64,000 nt of DNA from Chloroflexota bacterium (GTDB taxonomy: Bacteria > Chloroflexota > Anaerolineae > Anaerolineales > Villigracilaceae). This document shows, one piece after another, positions 16,332 through 24,968 of the stretch (its first letter is position 1; the number at the start of each line of letters is the position of its first letter). The stretch spans positions 50,999 to 114,998 of the forward strand of contig JACRBL010000062.1 in the NCBI GenBank assembly GCA_016234485.1. The letters are read 5' to 3'. A program made the translations under genes and the position numbers. The notes beneath the pieces were generated by a model that was given only the letters and a program-made list of their open reading frames with translations, was not told the origin of the DNA and did not search any database.

Positions 16332-18325
16332 TCAACCCATCCTACGCGGCCATGCTTATCGTGACGGGGACGCTCGCGATTCTGGTCGCGGGGCTTGCCT
16401 GGCGCGGGCGTAACGCGGCGGGGGTGTATGCCCTCACCGTGATGTCGTTTGCGCTGGCGCTGTGGGCGGGGATGTATGCGTGGTATTGGCTCACGCCAAA
16501 CCTCTTCATAAAACTTATCGCGTTGGATATCGCCTTCATTGGCGTTGTCGTGATCGCGCCCGCGATCCTGACCATGTCGCTGGAGTTCGCGGGGTACGGC
16601 GATTGGCTCACGCGCCGCTACTATGTGTTGCTGGCGATCATCCCCCTGTTGACATTGCTGATGATATGGACCGACCCGCTCCATAATTTATTTTATGGCG
16701 GCAGGGATGTAACCGATCCATCCAACCTGTTGCGGGGCGGCCCGTGGTATTGGTTTTTCATCTTCTTTTCGTATCTGCTCCTTTTGATCAGCCTGATCGT
16801 GACTTGGCACGTTTACGTCAACAATCATGGACTGTATCGCGCCCAGGCCGGCTTCAAGTTGGCGGGAATGGCGTTACCGTGGATGAGCAATATTTTTGGG
16901 TTGAGCGGCTTTGTGATTTTTCCTGGCATGGATATTACGCCAATGGTGGCTACGATTTCGGCCGCTGTTTTTTGTTTCGGCTATTTCCGCCATCACGTTG
17001 TAGACCTCGCCCCGCTTGGCCGTGATATGCTGGTGGAAAATTTGGACGAGGCCATCGTGGTTTTGGATACCAACAACCGAATAGTGGATATCAACCCGAA
17101 AGCGCTCGAGAGCATAGACCCCAGCCCCGACCTTCCGCTGGGACGTCGCATTGACGAGGCTTTCTCCCGTTGGGCTTATCTCTTCGAGCGTTACACCTCG
17201 TACGAAGGCCGCGTGGAACATAAGCTGGAGTGTCCGCCCTATTTGTATATTGAGTTGCGCATCCTGTCCTTGAAAGATCGTCAAGGTCGAAAAGTGGGCA
17301 AGCTGGTGACGTGGCGCGACATCTCGGCCCGCAAGGAAGCGGATGAAAAAATACGCATCTTTCAACAGGCCGTGGTGCAGAATCCCGCCGCCATTGTGAT
17401 CACCGACGCGGAGGGCTATATCGAATACGTCAACCCGCGCTTCACCCAGTTGACAGGATACGCGCCCGACGAAGCGCGCGGCAGGAATCCGCGCTTCTTT
17501 CAATCGGGTTCCACCCAGCGCGATGCCTATGCCCTGCTCTGGAACACGATCAAGAAGGGAGAGACCTGGGCGGGTGAGATTCAAAACCGCAAAAAGAACG
17601 GCGAGTTGTATTGGGCCTATGAAATGATCGCGCCCGTCGTTGGCGAAAACGGATTGATCACGCATTTTGTCGCCATGCAACAAGACGTGACCGCCACGCG
17701 CAGACACCAGGAAGAATTGTATGAAGTGAACGCCTGCCTGCAAGCCAAATTGGTGGAAGTGGAAATACTTCATGGTCAATTGCGCGAGGAGGCCATTCGC
17801 GATAGTCTGACACGCCTTTACAACCGTCGCTACATGGAAGAGACGCTCGACCGCGAAATTTCACGGGTGGCGCGCGACCCTCGCCCCATCAGCGTGGTGA
17901 TGATGGACGTGGATCTGTTCAAGTCCATCAACGATACATTTGGGCATCAGGCGGGCGATTCCGTTTTGCAAACGCTGGGGACGCTTTTGCTGGAAAATAC
18001 ACGCGTCAGCGACATTGCCTGCCGTTATGGCGGCGACGAGATGCTGGTGGTGATGCCTGGCGCCACGCACGAGATTGCCGTTGCCCGCGCCGAAGAGTGG
18101 CGCGCGACTTTCTCGTTGATGGAATTTATCTTCGGCGACGAACAATTCCACACCACTCTCTCGCTGGGCGTCGCCACTTTTCCAAACCAGGCGCAAAATC
18201 CCATCGAACTGTTGAACGCGGCCGATAAGGCTTTGTATTGCGCGAAGCAGACGCGAAACCAGGTGGTGTTATACGCCCCCTCCACGATGAAGCAGGGCAA
18301 CTATAAATCGGACGACGTGCGCTGA
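16328..18325 (+). CDS. Membrane PAS sensor with GGDEF diguanylate cyclase
   Basis: 665 residues with a TTG start overlapping the aminotransferase stop. Residues 1-230 hold seven membrane helices of the histidine-kinase N-terminal 7TM type. A PAS-like segment follows (MLVENLDEAIVVLDTNNRIVD, split by variable residues), then a canonical PAS/PAC (VITDAEGYIEYVNPRFTQLTGY), a short coiled coil, and a C-terminal GGDEF domain (about 490-655). The active-site motif is GGDEM, a tolerated variant, and an RxxD inhibitory site (RVSD) lies five residues before it. Predicted to make cyclic di-GMP in response to an unknown membrane or small-ligand signal. Confidence 0.88.
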   Translation: MINPSYAAMLIVTGTLAILVAGLAWRGRNAAGVYALTVMSFALALWAGMYAWYWLTPNLFIKLIALDIAFIGVVVIAPAILTMSLEFAGYGDWLTRRYYVLLAIIPLLTLLMIWTDPLHNLFYGGRDVTDPSNLLRGGPWYWFFIFFSYLLLLISLIVTWHVYVNNHGLYRAQAGFKLAGMALPWMSNIFGLSGFVIFPGMDITPMVATISAAVFCFGYFRHHVVDLAPLGRDMLVENLDEAIVVLDTNNRIVDINPKALESIDPSPDLPLGRRIDEAFSRWAYLFERYTSYEGRVEHKLECPPYLYIELRILSLKDRQGRKVGKLVTWRDISARKEADEKIRIFQQAVVQNPAAIVITDAEGYIEYVNPRFTQLTGYAPDEARGRNPRFFQSGSTQRDAYALLWNTIKKGETWAGEIQNRKKNGELYWAYEMIAPVVGENGLITHFVAMQQDVTATRRHQEELYEVNACLQAKLVEVEILHGQLREEAIRDSLTRLYNRRYMEETLDREISRVARDPRPISVVMMDVDLFKSINDTFGHQAGDSVLQTLGTLLLENTRVSDIACRYGGDEMLVVMPGATHEIAVARAEEWRATFSLMEFIFGDEQFHTTLSLGVATFPNQAQNPIELLNAADKALYCAKQTRNQVVLYAPSTMKQGNYKSDDVR

Positions 18326-18387
18326 CGTAAGGTGTCTCGCGGACGGCGCGTCTGTGCGAATGGCAAATCACAAAACAGGAACTTCAC

Positions 18388-19323
18388 ATGACAGACAATG
18401 CAAACAAAGTAAAAATGCTCATCCTCGGTTCAGGCCCCGCGGGACTTGCGGCCGCGCTCTACGCGGCGCGCGCGGAACTCGCGCCAGTGGTTCTGACGGG
18501 GACGCAGTTGGGCGGGCAGGCCGCGTTGACCTTCACCATCGAAAACTACCCGGGCTTTCCCGACGGGGTGGGGGGCGCGCAGTTGGGAGAGTTGTTCCAA
18601 AGGCAGGCCGAACACTTCGGGACGCGTGTGGAGTTTGACACCGCGAACAAAGTTGACCTATCGGCGCGCCCGTTCAAGGTCACGACTGATGTGGGGGAGT
18701 ATGAGGCCGAGACGCTGATCGTCACCACGGGCGCGAGTCCCATCCACCTCAACGTCCCCGGCGAGGACACGCTGTTGGGTCGCGGCGTCTCGTATTGCGC
18801 GACCTGCGACGGCGCGTTCTTCAAGGAAAAGAAGGTAATCGTTGTCGGTGGCGGGGATAGCGCGCTGGAGGAGGCCATCTTCATCACGCGCTACGCCTCC
18901 TCGGTGACGATCATCCATCGCCGCGAGGAATTTCGCGCGGGCGCGATCTTGCAGAAACGCGCGAAAGACCATCCCAAGATTCAATTTGTGTTGAACACCG
19001 TCGTGACCGAGGTTGTCGGCAAGGACAAGATGGAAGCCGCCCGTTTGAAGAATGTGGCGACGGGCGAGGAGACGTTGCTTGATGCCGATGGCATTTTCAT
19101 CTTCGTCGGTCATACGCCGAATACGCAACTCTTCGAGGGGCAGTTGAAGATGGACAGTCATGGTTACATCGAAACGGATATGTTGATGCAGACCAGCGTG
19201 GCGGGCGTCTTCGCGGCGGGCGAGGCGGCGGATCCGCATTTTCGCCAGGTGGTCACCTCGGCGGGCATGGGCGCGGCGGCGGCCATCCAGGCGACGAGGT
19301 TTCTCGAAGCAGAGTCAGGCTAG
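18388..19323 (+). CDS. trxB: Thioredoxin reductase
   Basis: 311 residues. FAD motif ILGSGPAGLAAALYAARAE at the N-terminus, redox-active CATC in YCATCDGAFF, NAD(P)H-binding GGGDSALEEA and the C-terminal FAD-contact GVFAAGEAADPHFRQV. Reduces thioredoxin with NADPH in the cytoplasm. It starts about 60 bases after the sensor gene and is followed by a REP element and a terminator. Confidence 0.93.
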   Translation: MTDNANKVKMLILGSGPAGLAAALYAARAELAPVVLTGTQLGGQAALTFTIENYPGFPDGVGGAQLGELFQRQAEHFGTRVEFDTANKVDLSARPFKVTTDVGEYEAETLIVTTGASPIHLNVPGEDTLLGRGVSYCATCDGAFFKEKKVIVVGGGDSALEEAIFITRYASSVTIIHRREEFRAGAILQKRAKDHPKIQFVLNTVVTEVVGKDKMEAARLKNVATGEETLLDADGIFIFVGHTPNTQLFEGQLKMDSHGYIETDMLMQTSVAGVFAAGEAADPHFRQVVTSAGMGAAAAIQATRFLEAESG

Positions 19324-19341
19324 GAAGAATGTAATGCCCCG

Positions 19342-19433
19342 TCATTGCGAGGAGGGTGTTCGTCCCGACGAAGCAATCTTCTCGTCAGGGAGGGGGGATT
19401 GCTTCGGGAAAACCGCCCTCGTAATGACGAAAC
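19342..19433. repeat. REP-like dispersed element, copy 2
   Basis: Starts CGTCATTGCGAGGAGGGTG and ends CCCTCGTAATGACGA, with inner CGAAGCAATC and GATTGCTTCG arms. Confidence 0.85.
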
Positions 19434-19470
19434 AAGGAGACTTTTTCGAGAGCGGAAAAGTCTCCTTTTG
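19434..19470 (+). terminator. Terminator after trxB
   Basis: AAGGAGACTTTT (19434-19445) pairs with AAAAGTCTCCTT (19456-19467), followed by a short T run. Confidence 0.8.
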
Positions 19471-19566
19471 TCATAAAAAATGGTGACAAAGTAATCTTTT
19501 CGTGTGTCCATCTCTGGACTAAAATTCGGCATCAAAAATTTCTATCGTACAAATACAAGATAAACC

Positions 19567-19665
19567 CGTCATTGCGAGGAGGGTGTTCTTCCCGACGAAG
19601 CAATCTCCGCGTCGTGGAGGGGATTGCTTCGGGGAGATCACCCTCGCAATGACGCAATGACTCAA
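19567..19665. repeat. REP-like dispersed element, copy 3
   Basis: Starts CGTCATTGCGAGGAGGGTG and ends CACCCTCGCAATGACG. With copy 2 it fills most of the 388-base gap between trxB and mdh; the remainder is AT-rich and should hold the mdh promoter, but no clear -35/-10 pair stands out. Confidence 0.88.
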
Positions 19666-19711
19666 TGACGGATGTACGGTGGAGAACCCAAATTATTTTC
19701 CTGGAGGAACG

Positions 19712-20647
19712 ATGAAGAAAATCTCGATCATCGGCGCGGGCATGACGGGTTCGTCCGCGGCGGTTTGGCTGGCCGAACGCGAACTGGCCGACGTTGTTTT
19801 GGTGGACGTTGTGGAAGGCATGCCGCAAGGCAAAAGCCTGGATTTGCTTGAAGCCATGCCGATCATTGGCAAGGACTCGAGCGTGGTCGGCACGAACGAT
19901 TATGCCGACACCAAAGGCTCGGATATCGTCATCATTACCGCGGGCGTCGCGCGCAAGCCTGGCATGAGCCGCGACGACCTGTTGACGATCAACGCAGGCA
20001 TCGTTGGCACAGCCGCGACCGAGTCGCTTAAACATTCGCCCGATGCCATCTTCATTGTGTTGACCAACCCGCTCGACACGATGGCCTATCTCACCTTGAA
20101 GAAGACTGGCCTGCCGCGCGAACGCGTCATCGGTCAGGCTGGCATCTTGGACTCGGCACGCATGCGCGCTTTCGTGGCGCTGGAGACGGGCGTGTCGGTG
20201 GAAAATATTCAGTGCTACGTGTTGGGCGGCCACGGCGACGAGATGGTTCCGCTCACGCGTCACTCGAACATCGCGGGCGTTCCGCTCAAGGAATACATCC
20301 CCGCCGATAAACTCGAAGCGATCGTCAACCGCACGCGCAAGGGCGGCGGCGAGATCGTCAACCTGTTGAAGACGGGTTCGGCTTATTACGCGCCGTCGCT
20401 GGCGTGTGTGCAGATGGCCGAAGCGATTCTCAAAGACAAGAATCTGATCGTCCCGTGCGCGGCGTATATGCAGGGCGAGTACGGTCTCAACGATATGTAC
20501 TTCGGCGTCCCTGTGCAACTCGGCGCGGTCGGCATGAAGCGCATCGTGGAATATACGTTCGACGCCGACGAGAAGGCCATGTTCGAGAAATCCGCCGCGT
20601 CGGTGAAGGAAACGCACGAGGCGTTGAAGAAGTTGGTCACGCTTTAA
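19712..20647 (+). CDS. mdh: Malate dehydrogenase (LDH-like type)
   Basis: 311 residues. NAD motif ISIIGAGMTGSSAAVWLAE, malate-binding ARKPGMSRDDLL (the Arg typical of MDH), VLTNPLDTM, and the catalytic His in VLGGHGDEMVPLTRHS. Oxidises malate to oxaloacetate in the TCA cycle. An upstream GTG at 19679 is in frame, but GGAGGA lies right before the ATG at 19712. The citrate synthase gene follows 90 bases later, so the two TCA genes are probably co-transcribed. Confidence 0.93.
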   Translation: MKKISIIGAGMTGSSAAVWLAERELADVVLVDVVEGMPQGKSLDLLEAMPIIGKDSSVVGTNDYADTKGSDIVIITAGVARKPGMSRDDLLTINAGIVGTAATESLKHSPDAIFIVLTNPLDTMAYLTLKKTGLPRERVIGQAGILDSARMRAFVALETGVSVENIQCYVLGGHGDEMVPLTRHSNIAGVPLKEYIPADKLEAIVNRTRKGGGEIVNLLKTGSAYYAPSLACVQMAEAILKDKNLIVPCAAYMQGEYGLNDMYFGVPVQLGAVGMKRIVEYTFDADEKAMFEKSAASVKETHEALKKLVTL

Positions 20648-20737
20648 TTACCGTCGAAAGCCGAAGGTCGAAAGTTACGCGACCTTCGACTTTTAACCTT
20701 TGACAAAATTGCGAATTTACTTTTCAAGGAGCCGAAG

Positions 20738-22054
20738 ATGATTCTGCACGACAAAATCGCCGCGCAACTTCCCGCCTGGCGCGAGCGCATTAAAGTTTTG
20801 GCGAAAGACCATGCCGACGTTGTGGTTGACCAGGTAACGATTGGACAGATCGTGGGCGGCATGCGCGACATCAAGTCCCTGCTGACCGACGTCTCGTTCG
20901 TGGACCCCGCCGAGGGTATCCGTTTCCGCGGCATGTCCATCCCCGAGGTGTTGAAAGCCCTCCCGAAAAATCGCGGCAACAAAATGCCGTTGGTGGGCGG
21001 CCTTTATTATCTGTTGATGGTCGGCGAAGTTCCCACCAAAGAAGAAGCCCTCGAAGTGGAAGCCGAATGGGCGAAGCGCGCCGAGATGCCCGATTACGTC
21101 CACAAGATGCTCAAGGCCATGCCGAACGATACGCATCCGATGATCCTGTTCACGCAGGCGGTGATGGCGATGGCGCGCGAATCCGCGTTTGCCACCAAGT
21201 ATCAGGCCGGCATGAAGAAGGACGTCTACTGGGAACCCGCGCTCGAAGACAGCATTGACCTGACCGCCAAACTCCCCGTCATCGCGGCGTTCATTTATCG
21301 CATGAAATATTTCGGCGAAAAGGGTAAACCGAAATACAACCCGAAACTCGACTTCGGCGCGAACTTCTCCAAGATGATGAAAGTCTCGGACAAGAAGGGT
21401 TATGCGGAACTCGCCCGACTCTACTTCATCCTCCACAGCGACCACGAGTCGGGGAACGTCTCGGCTCACGCGACTCATTTGGTGGGTTCGTCCCTCTCGG
21501 ACGTTCACTTCGCCTTCGCGGCGGGGCTGGCGGGTCTCGCGGGACCCTTGCACGGACTCGCCAACCAGGAATGTCTGGCGTGGCTGTTGGACGTGAAAGA
21601 GGAATTCGGCGGCGTCCCCTCGCGCGACGACCTCTACAAATTTGCCTGGGACACGCTCAACGGCGGCAAAGTGATTCCCGGTTACGGACATGCCGTCCTG
21701 CGCGTCCCCGATCCGCGCTTCACCGCGCAGATGGATTTTGCCAAGAAGAATTTCCCCGAAGACGATCTTGTCCGCCTCGCGGATATGGTCTTCGATGTTG
21801 TCCCCGCTGTTCTTAAAGAGCAGGGCAAGGCCAAGAACCCCGCGCCTAACGTGGACGCCATCAGCGGCACGCTCCAATATTACTACGGCGTGCGCGAGTT
21901 CGATTTCTACACCGTGCTTTTCGGCGTCGGTCGTGCCCTTGGCGTGACGGCCAACTACGTCTGGGCGCGCGCTCTGGGTCAGCCCATCGAGCGCCCGAAA
22001 TCGGTCACCATGAAGATGTTGGAAGACGCGGTGGCGAAGGCGAAGGGCGGTTAA
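20738..22054 (+). CDS. Citrate synthase, mitochondrial type
   Basis: 438 residues. All three catalytic residues of the pig enzyme are found in context: His in GPLHGLANQE, His in VIPGYGHAVLR, and Asp in KNPAPNVDAISG. The N-terminal region GGMRDIKSLLTDVSFVDP and EGIRFRGMSIPE, and the C-terminal YTVLFGVGRALGV and RALGQPIERPKS, resemble the eukaryotic mitochondrial enzyme far more than the GltA type common in bacteria. Condenses acetyl-CoA and oxaloacetate. It follows mdh; AAGGAG precedes the ATG. Confidence 0.93.
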   Translation: MILHDKIAAQLPAWRERIKVLAKDHADVVVDQVTIGQIVGGMRDIKSLLTDVSFVDPAEGIRFRGMSIPEVLKALPKNRGNKMPLVGGLYYLLMVGEVPTKEEALEVEAEWAKRAEMPDYVHKMLKAMPNDTHPMILFTQAVMAMARESAFATKYQAGMKKDVYWEPALEDSIDLTAKLPVIAAFIYRMKYFGEKGKPKYNPKLDFGANFSKMMKVSDKKGYAELARLYFILHSDHESGNVSAHATHLVGSSLSDVHFAFAAGLAGLAGPLHGLANQECLAWLLDVKEEFGGVPSRDDLYKFAWDTLNGGKVIPGYGHAVLRVPDPRFTAQMDFAKKNFPEDDLVRLADMVFDVVPAVLKEQGKAKNPAPNVDAISGTLQYYYGVREFDFYTVLFGVGRALGVTANYVWARALGQPIERPKSVTMKMLEDAVAKAKGG

Positions 22055-22107
22055 AACCGCATCAACCATTGCGAAGTCCAGCTGTGTGGACTATTCTTGC
22101 ATAAAAC

Positions 22108-22141
22108 AACTCCCGAAGTTGATTAGGCTTCGGGAGTTTTG
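22108..22141. terminator. Bidirectional terminator between citrate synthase and the histidine kinase
   Basis: AACTCCCGAAG (22108-22118) pairs with CTTCGGGAGTT (22128-22138). T's follow on the plus strand and A's precede on the other side, serving two convergent genes. Confidence 0.85.
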
Positions 22142-22144
22142 CTT

Positions 22145-23188
22145 TTAATTGTTTGGCAGTTCGATGGTGAAGGTCGTGCCTTTGCCCAGTTCGCTTTCTA
22201 CGTCAATTTTTCCGCCATGTGCGAGGATGAGTTGTTTGGAAATTGCCAGTCCCAGCCCGCTGTGAGTCCGCTCGGAGCGGGATTTGTCTCCGCGCCAGAA
22301 GCGGTCGAAGATGAAGGGGAGGTCTTCGGGAGGGATGCCTGAGCCTGTGTCGTGTAGCGTGATGCGTGTTCCGTTTTGAATCGATTCGATTTGGATGGTG
22401 ACGGTTCCGCCAGCGGGGGTATGGCGCAGGGCGTTGGAGAGGAGGTTGGAGAGGACTTGATTCAGGCGGTCATAGTCCGCGGTGAGTTCGTGGGAGGGAT
22501 GGGAGAGGCTGGTTTGTAGGTCAACGCCGAGGGCCGCGGCTTGGGAGGAAAAGCTGGCGGTCAGGTCGGCCAGAAGGTCAGCGACACGGAAGGGGGTGGG
22601 GTGAAGCGGGAGTTGTCCTGATTCGGCGAGGGAGAGAGTCTGCAAGTCGGTCACGAGGCGGGTGAGGAGGCGCGTCTCGTCCAATGTGGCGTTGATGTGT
22701 TCGGCGTTCGGCTGGTAGACGCCGTCGAGGACGCCTTCGAGATTTCCCTGGATAATGTGAAGCGGCGTGCGGAGTTCGTGGGCGATGTCGGCGGTGAGGT
22801 TGCGGCGTTGCTGGTCGGCGCGTTCGAGTTCGCCCACCATTTTGTTGAAGCGTTTGAAGAGATCGCTAAACATGTCGTTCTTGTTTTCTTTCACGCGCAC
22901 CGAGAGATCGCCCGACTCGACGGCGTTGATGGCGTCGAAGAGATTTTCGAGCGGCCTGCCGAAGCGGGTGTATAAGTTGAAGAGCGTGAAGATGACGATC
23001 GCCATCACGGCAACGGGCGCGGCGCAAACCAAAAGCCAGATGTTGCGGATGCCCGTGTATTCGGAAAAGAGGAAATACAAAAGCGCCGCGATGCCGCCGA
23101 CAAACAGGACGGCGGAGATGATAAAGAAAATCATGAATGCCAACGCGCGTCCGACGCGGCGTTTTTTGGGAGGGGGGGAGGTGGACAT
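22145..23188 (-). CDS. Sensor histidine kinase with HAMP domain
   Basis: 347 residues. Two membrane helices (about 14-40 and 50-70) with almost no extracellular loop, HAMP (VESGDLSVRV), H-box AHELRTPLHIIQGN, N-box QVLSNLLSNALRHT, and G boxes DTGSGIP, FDRFWRGD and GLGLAISK. Since the loop is tiny, it probably senses a membrane or cytoplasmic cue. It follows the response regulator gene, 59 bases downstream on the same strand, and is its likely partner. Confidence 0.9.
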   Translation of the reverse strand: MSTSPPPKKRRVGRALAFMIFFIISAVLFVGGIAALLYFLFSEYTGIRNIWLLVCAAPVAVMAIVIFTLFNLYTRFGRPLENLFDAINAVESGDLSVRVKENKNDMFSDLFKRFNKMVGELERADQQRRNLTADIAHELRTPLHIIQGNLEGVLDGVYQPNAEHINATLDETRLLTRLVTDLQTLSLAESGQLPLHPTPFRVADLLADLTASFSSQAAALGVDLQTSLSHPSHELTADYDRLNQVLSNLLSNALRHTPAGGTVTIQIESIQNGTRITLHDTGSGIPPEDLPFIFDRFWRGDKSRSERTHSGLGLAISKQLILAHGGKIDVESELGKGTTFTIELPNN

Positions 23189-23209
23189 GGGGAGGGTGTT
23201 GGTGAATGG

Positions 23210-23252
23210 TAAGCGGTAATTGGAGATCGGGAATTCCCAATCTCCAATTACT
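23210..23252. repeat. Palindromic spacer repeat
   Basis: GTAATTGGAGAT and its complement ATCTCCAATTAC flank GGGAATTCCC. Related pieces (AGTAATTGGAGATTG) occur after the aldolase gene near 14770. Confidence 0.6.
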
Positions 23253-23925
23253 TTTCTATGAAGCGATAGCCGATCCCATAAACCGTTTCGATCATCGGGT
23301 CGCCCGAGGCAGTTTCTAGTTTTTTGCGGAGATTTTTGATATGCGAGTCCACACTGCGATCCACGCTGGATGCGGCGCCGTGCAGATCGTCTAGCAATTG
23401 TTCGCGGGTGAAGATTTGTCCCGCGCGGCTGGCGAGCAGGAGGAGCAATTTAAATTCATTTGGCGTGAGTTTGATGGAGATGCCGTTGAACGAGACCGCG
23501 TATTTTTCCGCATCTATCTCCAGCCCGCCCGCGCGGACGAGGCTCGGGGCTTTGACGTCGCCGCGCGTTCGTCGCAGGAGCGCTCGCACCCGCGCCACCA
23601 ACGCGCGGACGGAGAATGGCTTGGTGATGTAATCGTCCGCGCCGATTTCGAGACCTGTCACCTGGTCTATCTCCTCGGAGAGGGCGGTGAGCATGATGAT
23701 CGGCACTTCGCTTTCGCGGCGGAGGATGCGGCAGACTTCGCGCCCGTCCAGTTGCGGGAGCATCAGGTCGAGGATGATGAGGTCGGGCTTTTCGCGGCGC
23801 GCGATGGTGAGCGCGGATTGACCGTCGGTGGCGGTGATGACGCGGAATCCGTTCTTTTCGAGATAGTCGCGGGCGAGGCGGGCGACGCGGGGTTCATCGT
23901 CTACGACGAGGATGAGGGAGGACAT
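23248..23925 (-). CDS. Response regulator, OmpR/PhoB family
   Basis: 225 residues. Receiver domain with acidic pair (VVDDEPRVARLA), phospho-acceptor Asp in LIILDLMLPQLDG, Thr in IIMLTALSE and Lys in YITKPFSVRALVARV; then a winged-helix DNA-binding domain (LTPNEFKLLLLLASRAGQ, VDSHIKNLRKKLE, VYGIGYRF). Works with the histidine kinase encoded just downstream. No clue to its regulon in the sequence. Confidence 0.93.
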   Translation of the reverse strand: MSSLILVVDDEPRVARLARDYLEKNGFRVITATDGQSALTIARREKPDLIILDLMLPQLDGREVCRILRRESEVPIIMLTALSEEIDQVTGLEIGADDYITKPFSVRALVARVRALLRRTRGDVKAPSLVRAGGLEIDAEKYAVSFNGISIKLTPNEFKLLLLLASRAGQIFTREQLLDDLHGAASSVDRSVDSHIKNLRKKLETASGDPMIETVYGIGYRFIEK

Positions 23926-23999
23926 GGGGGGAGTATAAGGGAAAATGGGAGGAGAGAGGATAGAGAGCAGTAGGCGGAAAGCAGAAGGCGAGGGATGAG

Positions 24000-24968
24000 T
24001 TAGGAGGGTTGGATGATGATTTTTCCTTGCGCGTGGTGTGCGACGAGGTATTGCATGGCGTCCACGATTTTATCGAGCGGGAATGTGCGATCAATGACGG
24101 GGGTGATCTTCCCGTCTTTGAGGAGTTCGCTGAGTTCAGACAAGTCTTTCTGGTTGGGTTTCGCGATGCCCATGCTTCCCAATGTCCTGCCGCCTTTTTT
24201 GGAAAACCATTTGCCGAATAACATGGCTTGAATAAATTGAGAAATGGCTCCGCCCGCACAGACGTAGACGCCTTGCGGTTTGAGGGCGCGCCGATACGCG
24301 AACAGGGAGCGATAGCCGTTGATTGCAATGATCAAATCGTACTGTTTCCCGTTCCTGGCGAAATCTTCTTTGGCATAGTCCAGTACGTGGTCTGCGCCGA
24401 GGGAACGCGCCAGGTCGAGGTTGCGAGCGCTGGATACTGCGGTCACTTCCGCGCCGGAGGCTTTTGCGAGTTGGACGGCGTACATGCCGACTCCACCCGA
24501 AGCGCCGTAGATCAACACTTGCTGACCGGCGCGAATCCCGCCCGCATAGCGGATGGCCTGCAATGCCGTCAACGCGGCGACGGGCACAGCCGCGGCTTCG
24601 GCATGAGAACGATGCGCGGGTTTCAGCGCAAGGTTGGTTTCGCGTGCCAGGGCATATTCGGCGAATGAGCCATTGGCAAACCCGAACACTTCATCGCCAG
24701 GTTTGAATCGGGTGACGTTTTCGCCCACCGCTTCCACCTGCCCCGAAACGTCCGTTCCCATGGATGTGTCTTTGGGCTTGAACCATCCGCCTGTCATCAA
24801 GCGCGCCAGGAGCGATGATGAGGTGAAGCGTCGCGAGTCCATTGCATTGACCGACGCGGCGAGCGCCTTGACCAGTACCTGACGATCTTTTGGGGCGGGC
24901 TTGGCGATTTCCCTGATTTGAAGGGCGACCGACGGCGAGCCATAAGATTCGTAGAGAACGGCTTTCAT
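24000..24968 (-). CDS. NAD(P)-dependent quinone oxidoreductase-like dehydrogenase
   Basis: 322 residues, medium-chain dehydrogenase/reductase without the structural or catalytic zinc cysteines. GroES-like N-domain (DVSGQVEAVGENVTRFKPGD) and Rossmann motif YGASGGVGMYAVQLAKASG, then LGADHVLDYAKEDF. Reduces a quinone or enal with NADPH in the family. The start overlaps the stop of the cysteine desulfurase gene by 4 bases. It is a paralogue of the gene at 27984-28946. Confidence 0.88.
   Translation of the reverse strand: MKAVLYESYGSPSVALQIREIAKPAPKDRQVLVKALAASVNAMDSRRFTSSSLLARLMTGGWFKPKDTSMGTDVSGQVEAVGENVTRFKPGDEVFGFANGSFAEYALARETNLALKPAHRSHAEAAAVPVAALTALQAIRYAGGIRAGQQVLIYGASGGVGMYAVQLAKASGAEVTAVSSARNLDLARSLGADHVLDYAKEDFARNGKQYDLIIAINGYRSLFAYRRALKPQGVYVCAGGAISQFIQAMLFGKWFSKKGGRTLGSMGIAKPNQKDLSELSELLKDGKITPVIDRTFPLDKIVDAMQYLVAHHAQGKIIIQPS

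Noticed and set aside
19679..19711. GTG start 33 bases upstream for malate dehydrogenase
   Set aside because: The extension contains the ribosome site GGAGGA and has no family residues; the ATG at 19712 is better.
20717..22069. 450-codon antisense ORF over citrate synthase
   Set aside because: Covers the conserved citrate synthase exactly; composition (His/Arg/Val-rich) marks it as a shadow.
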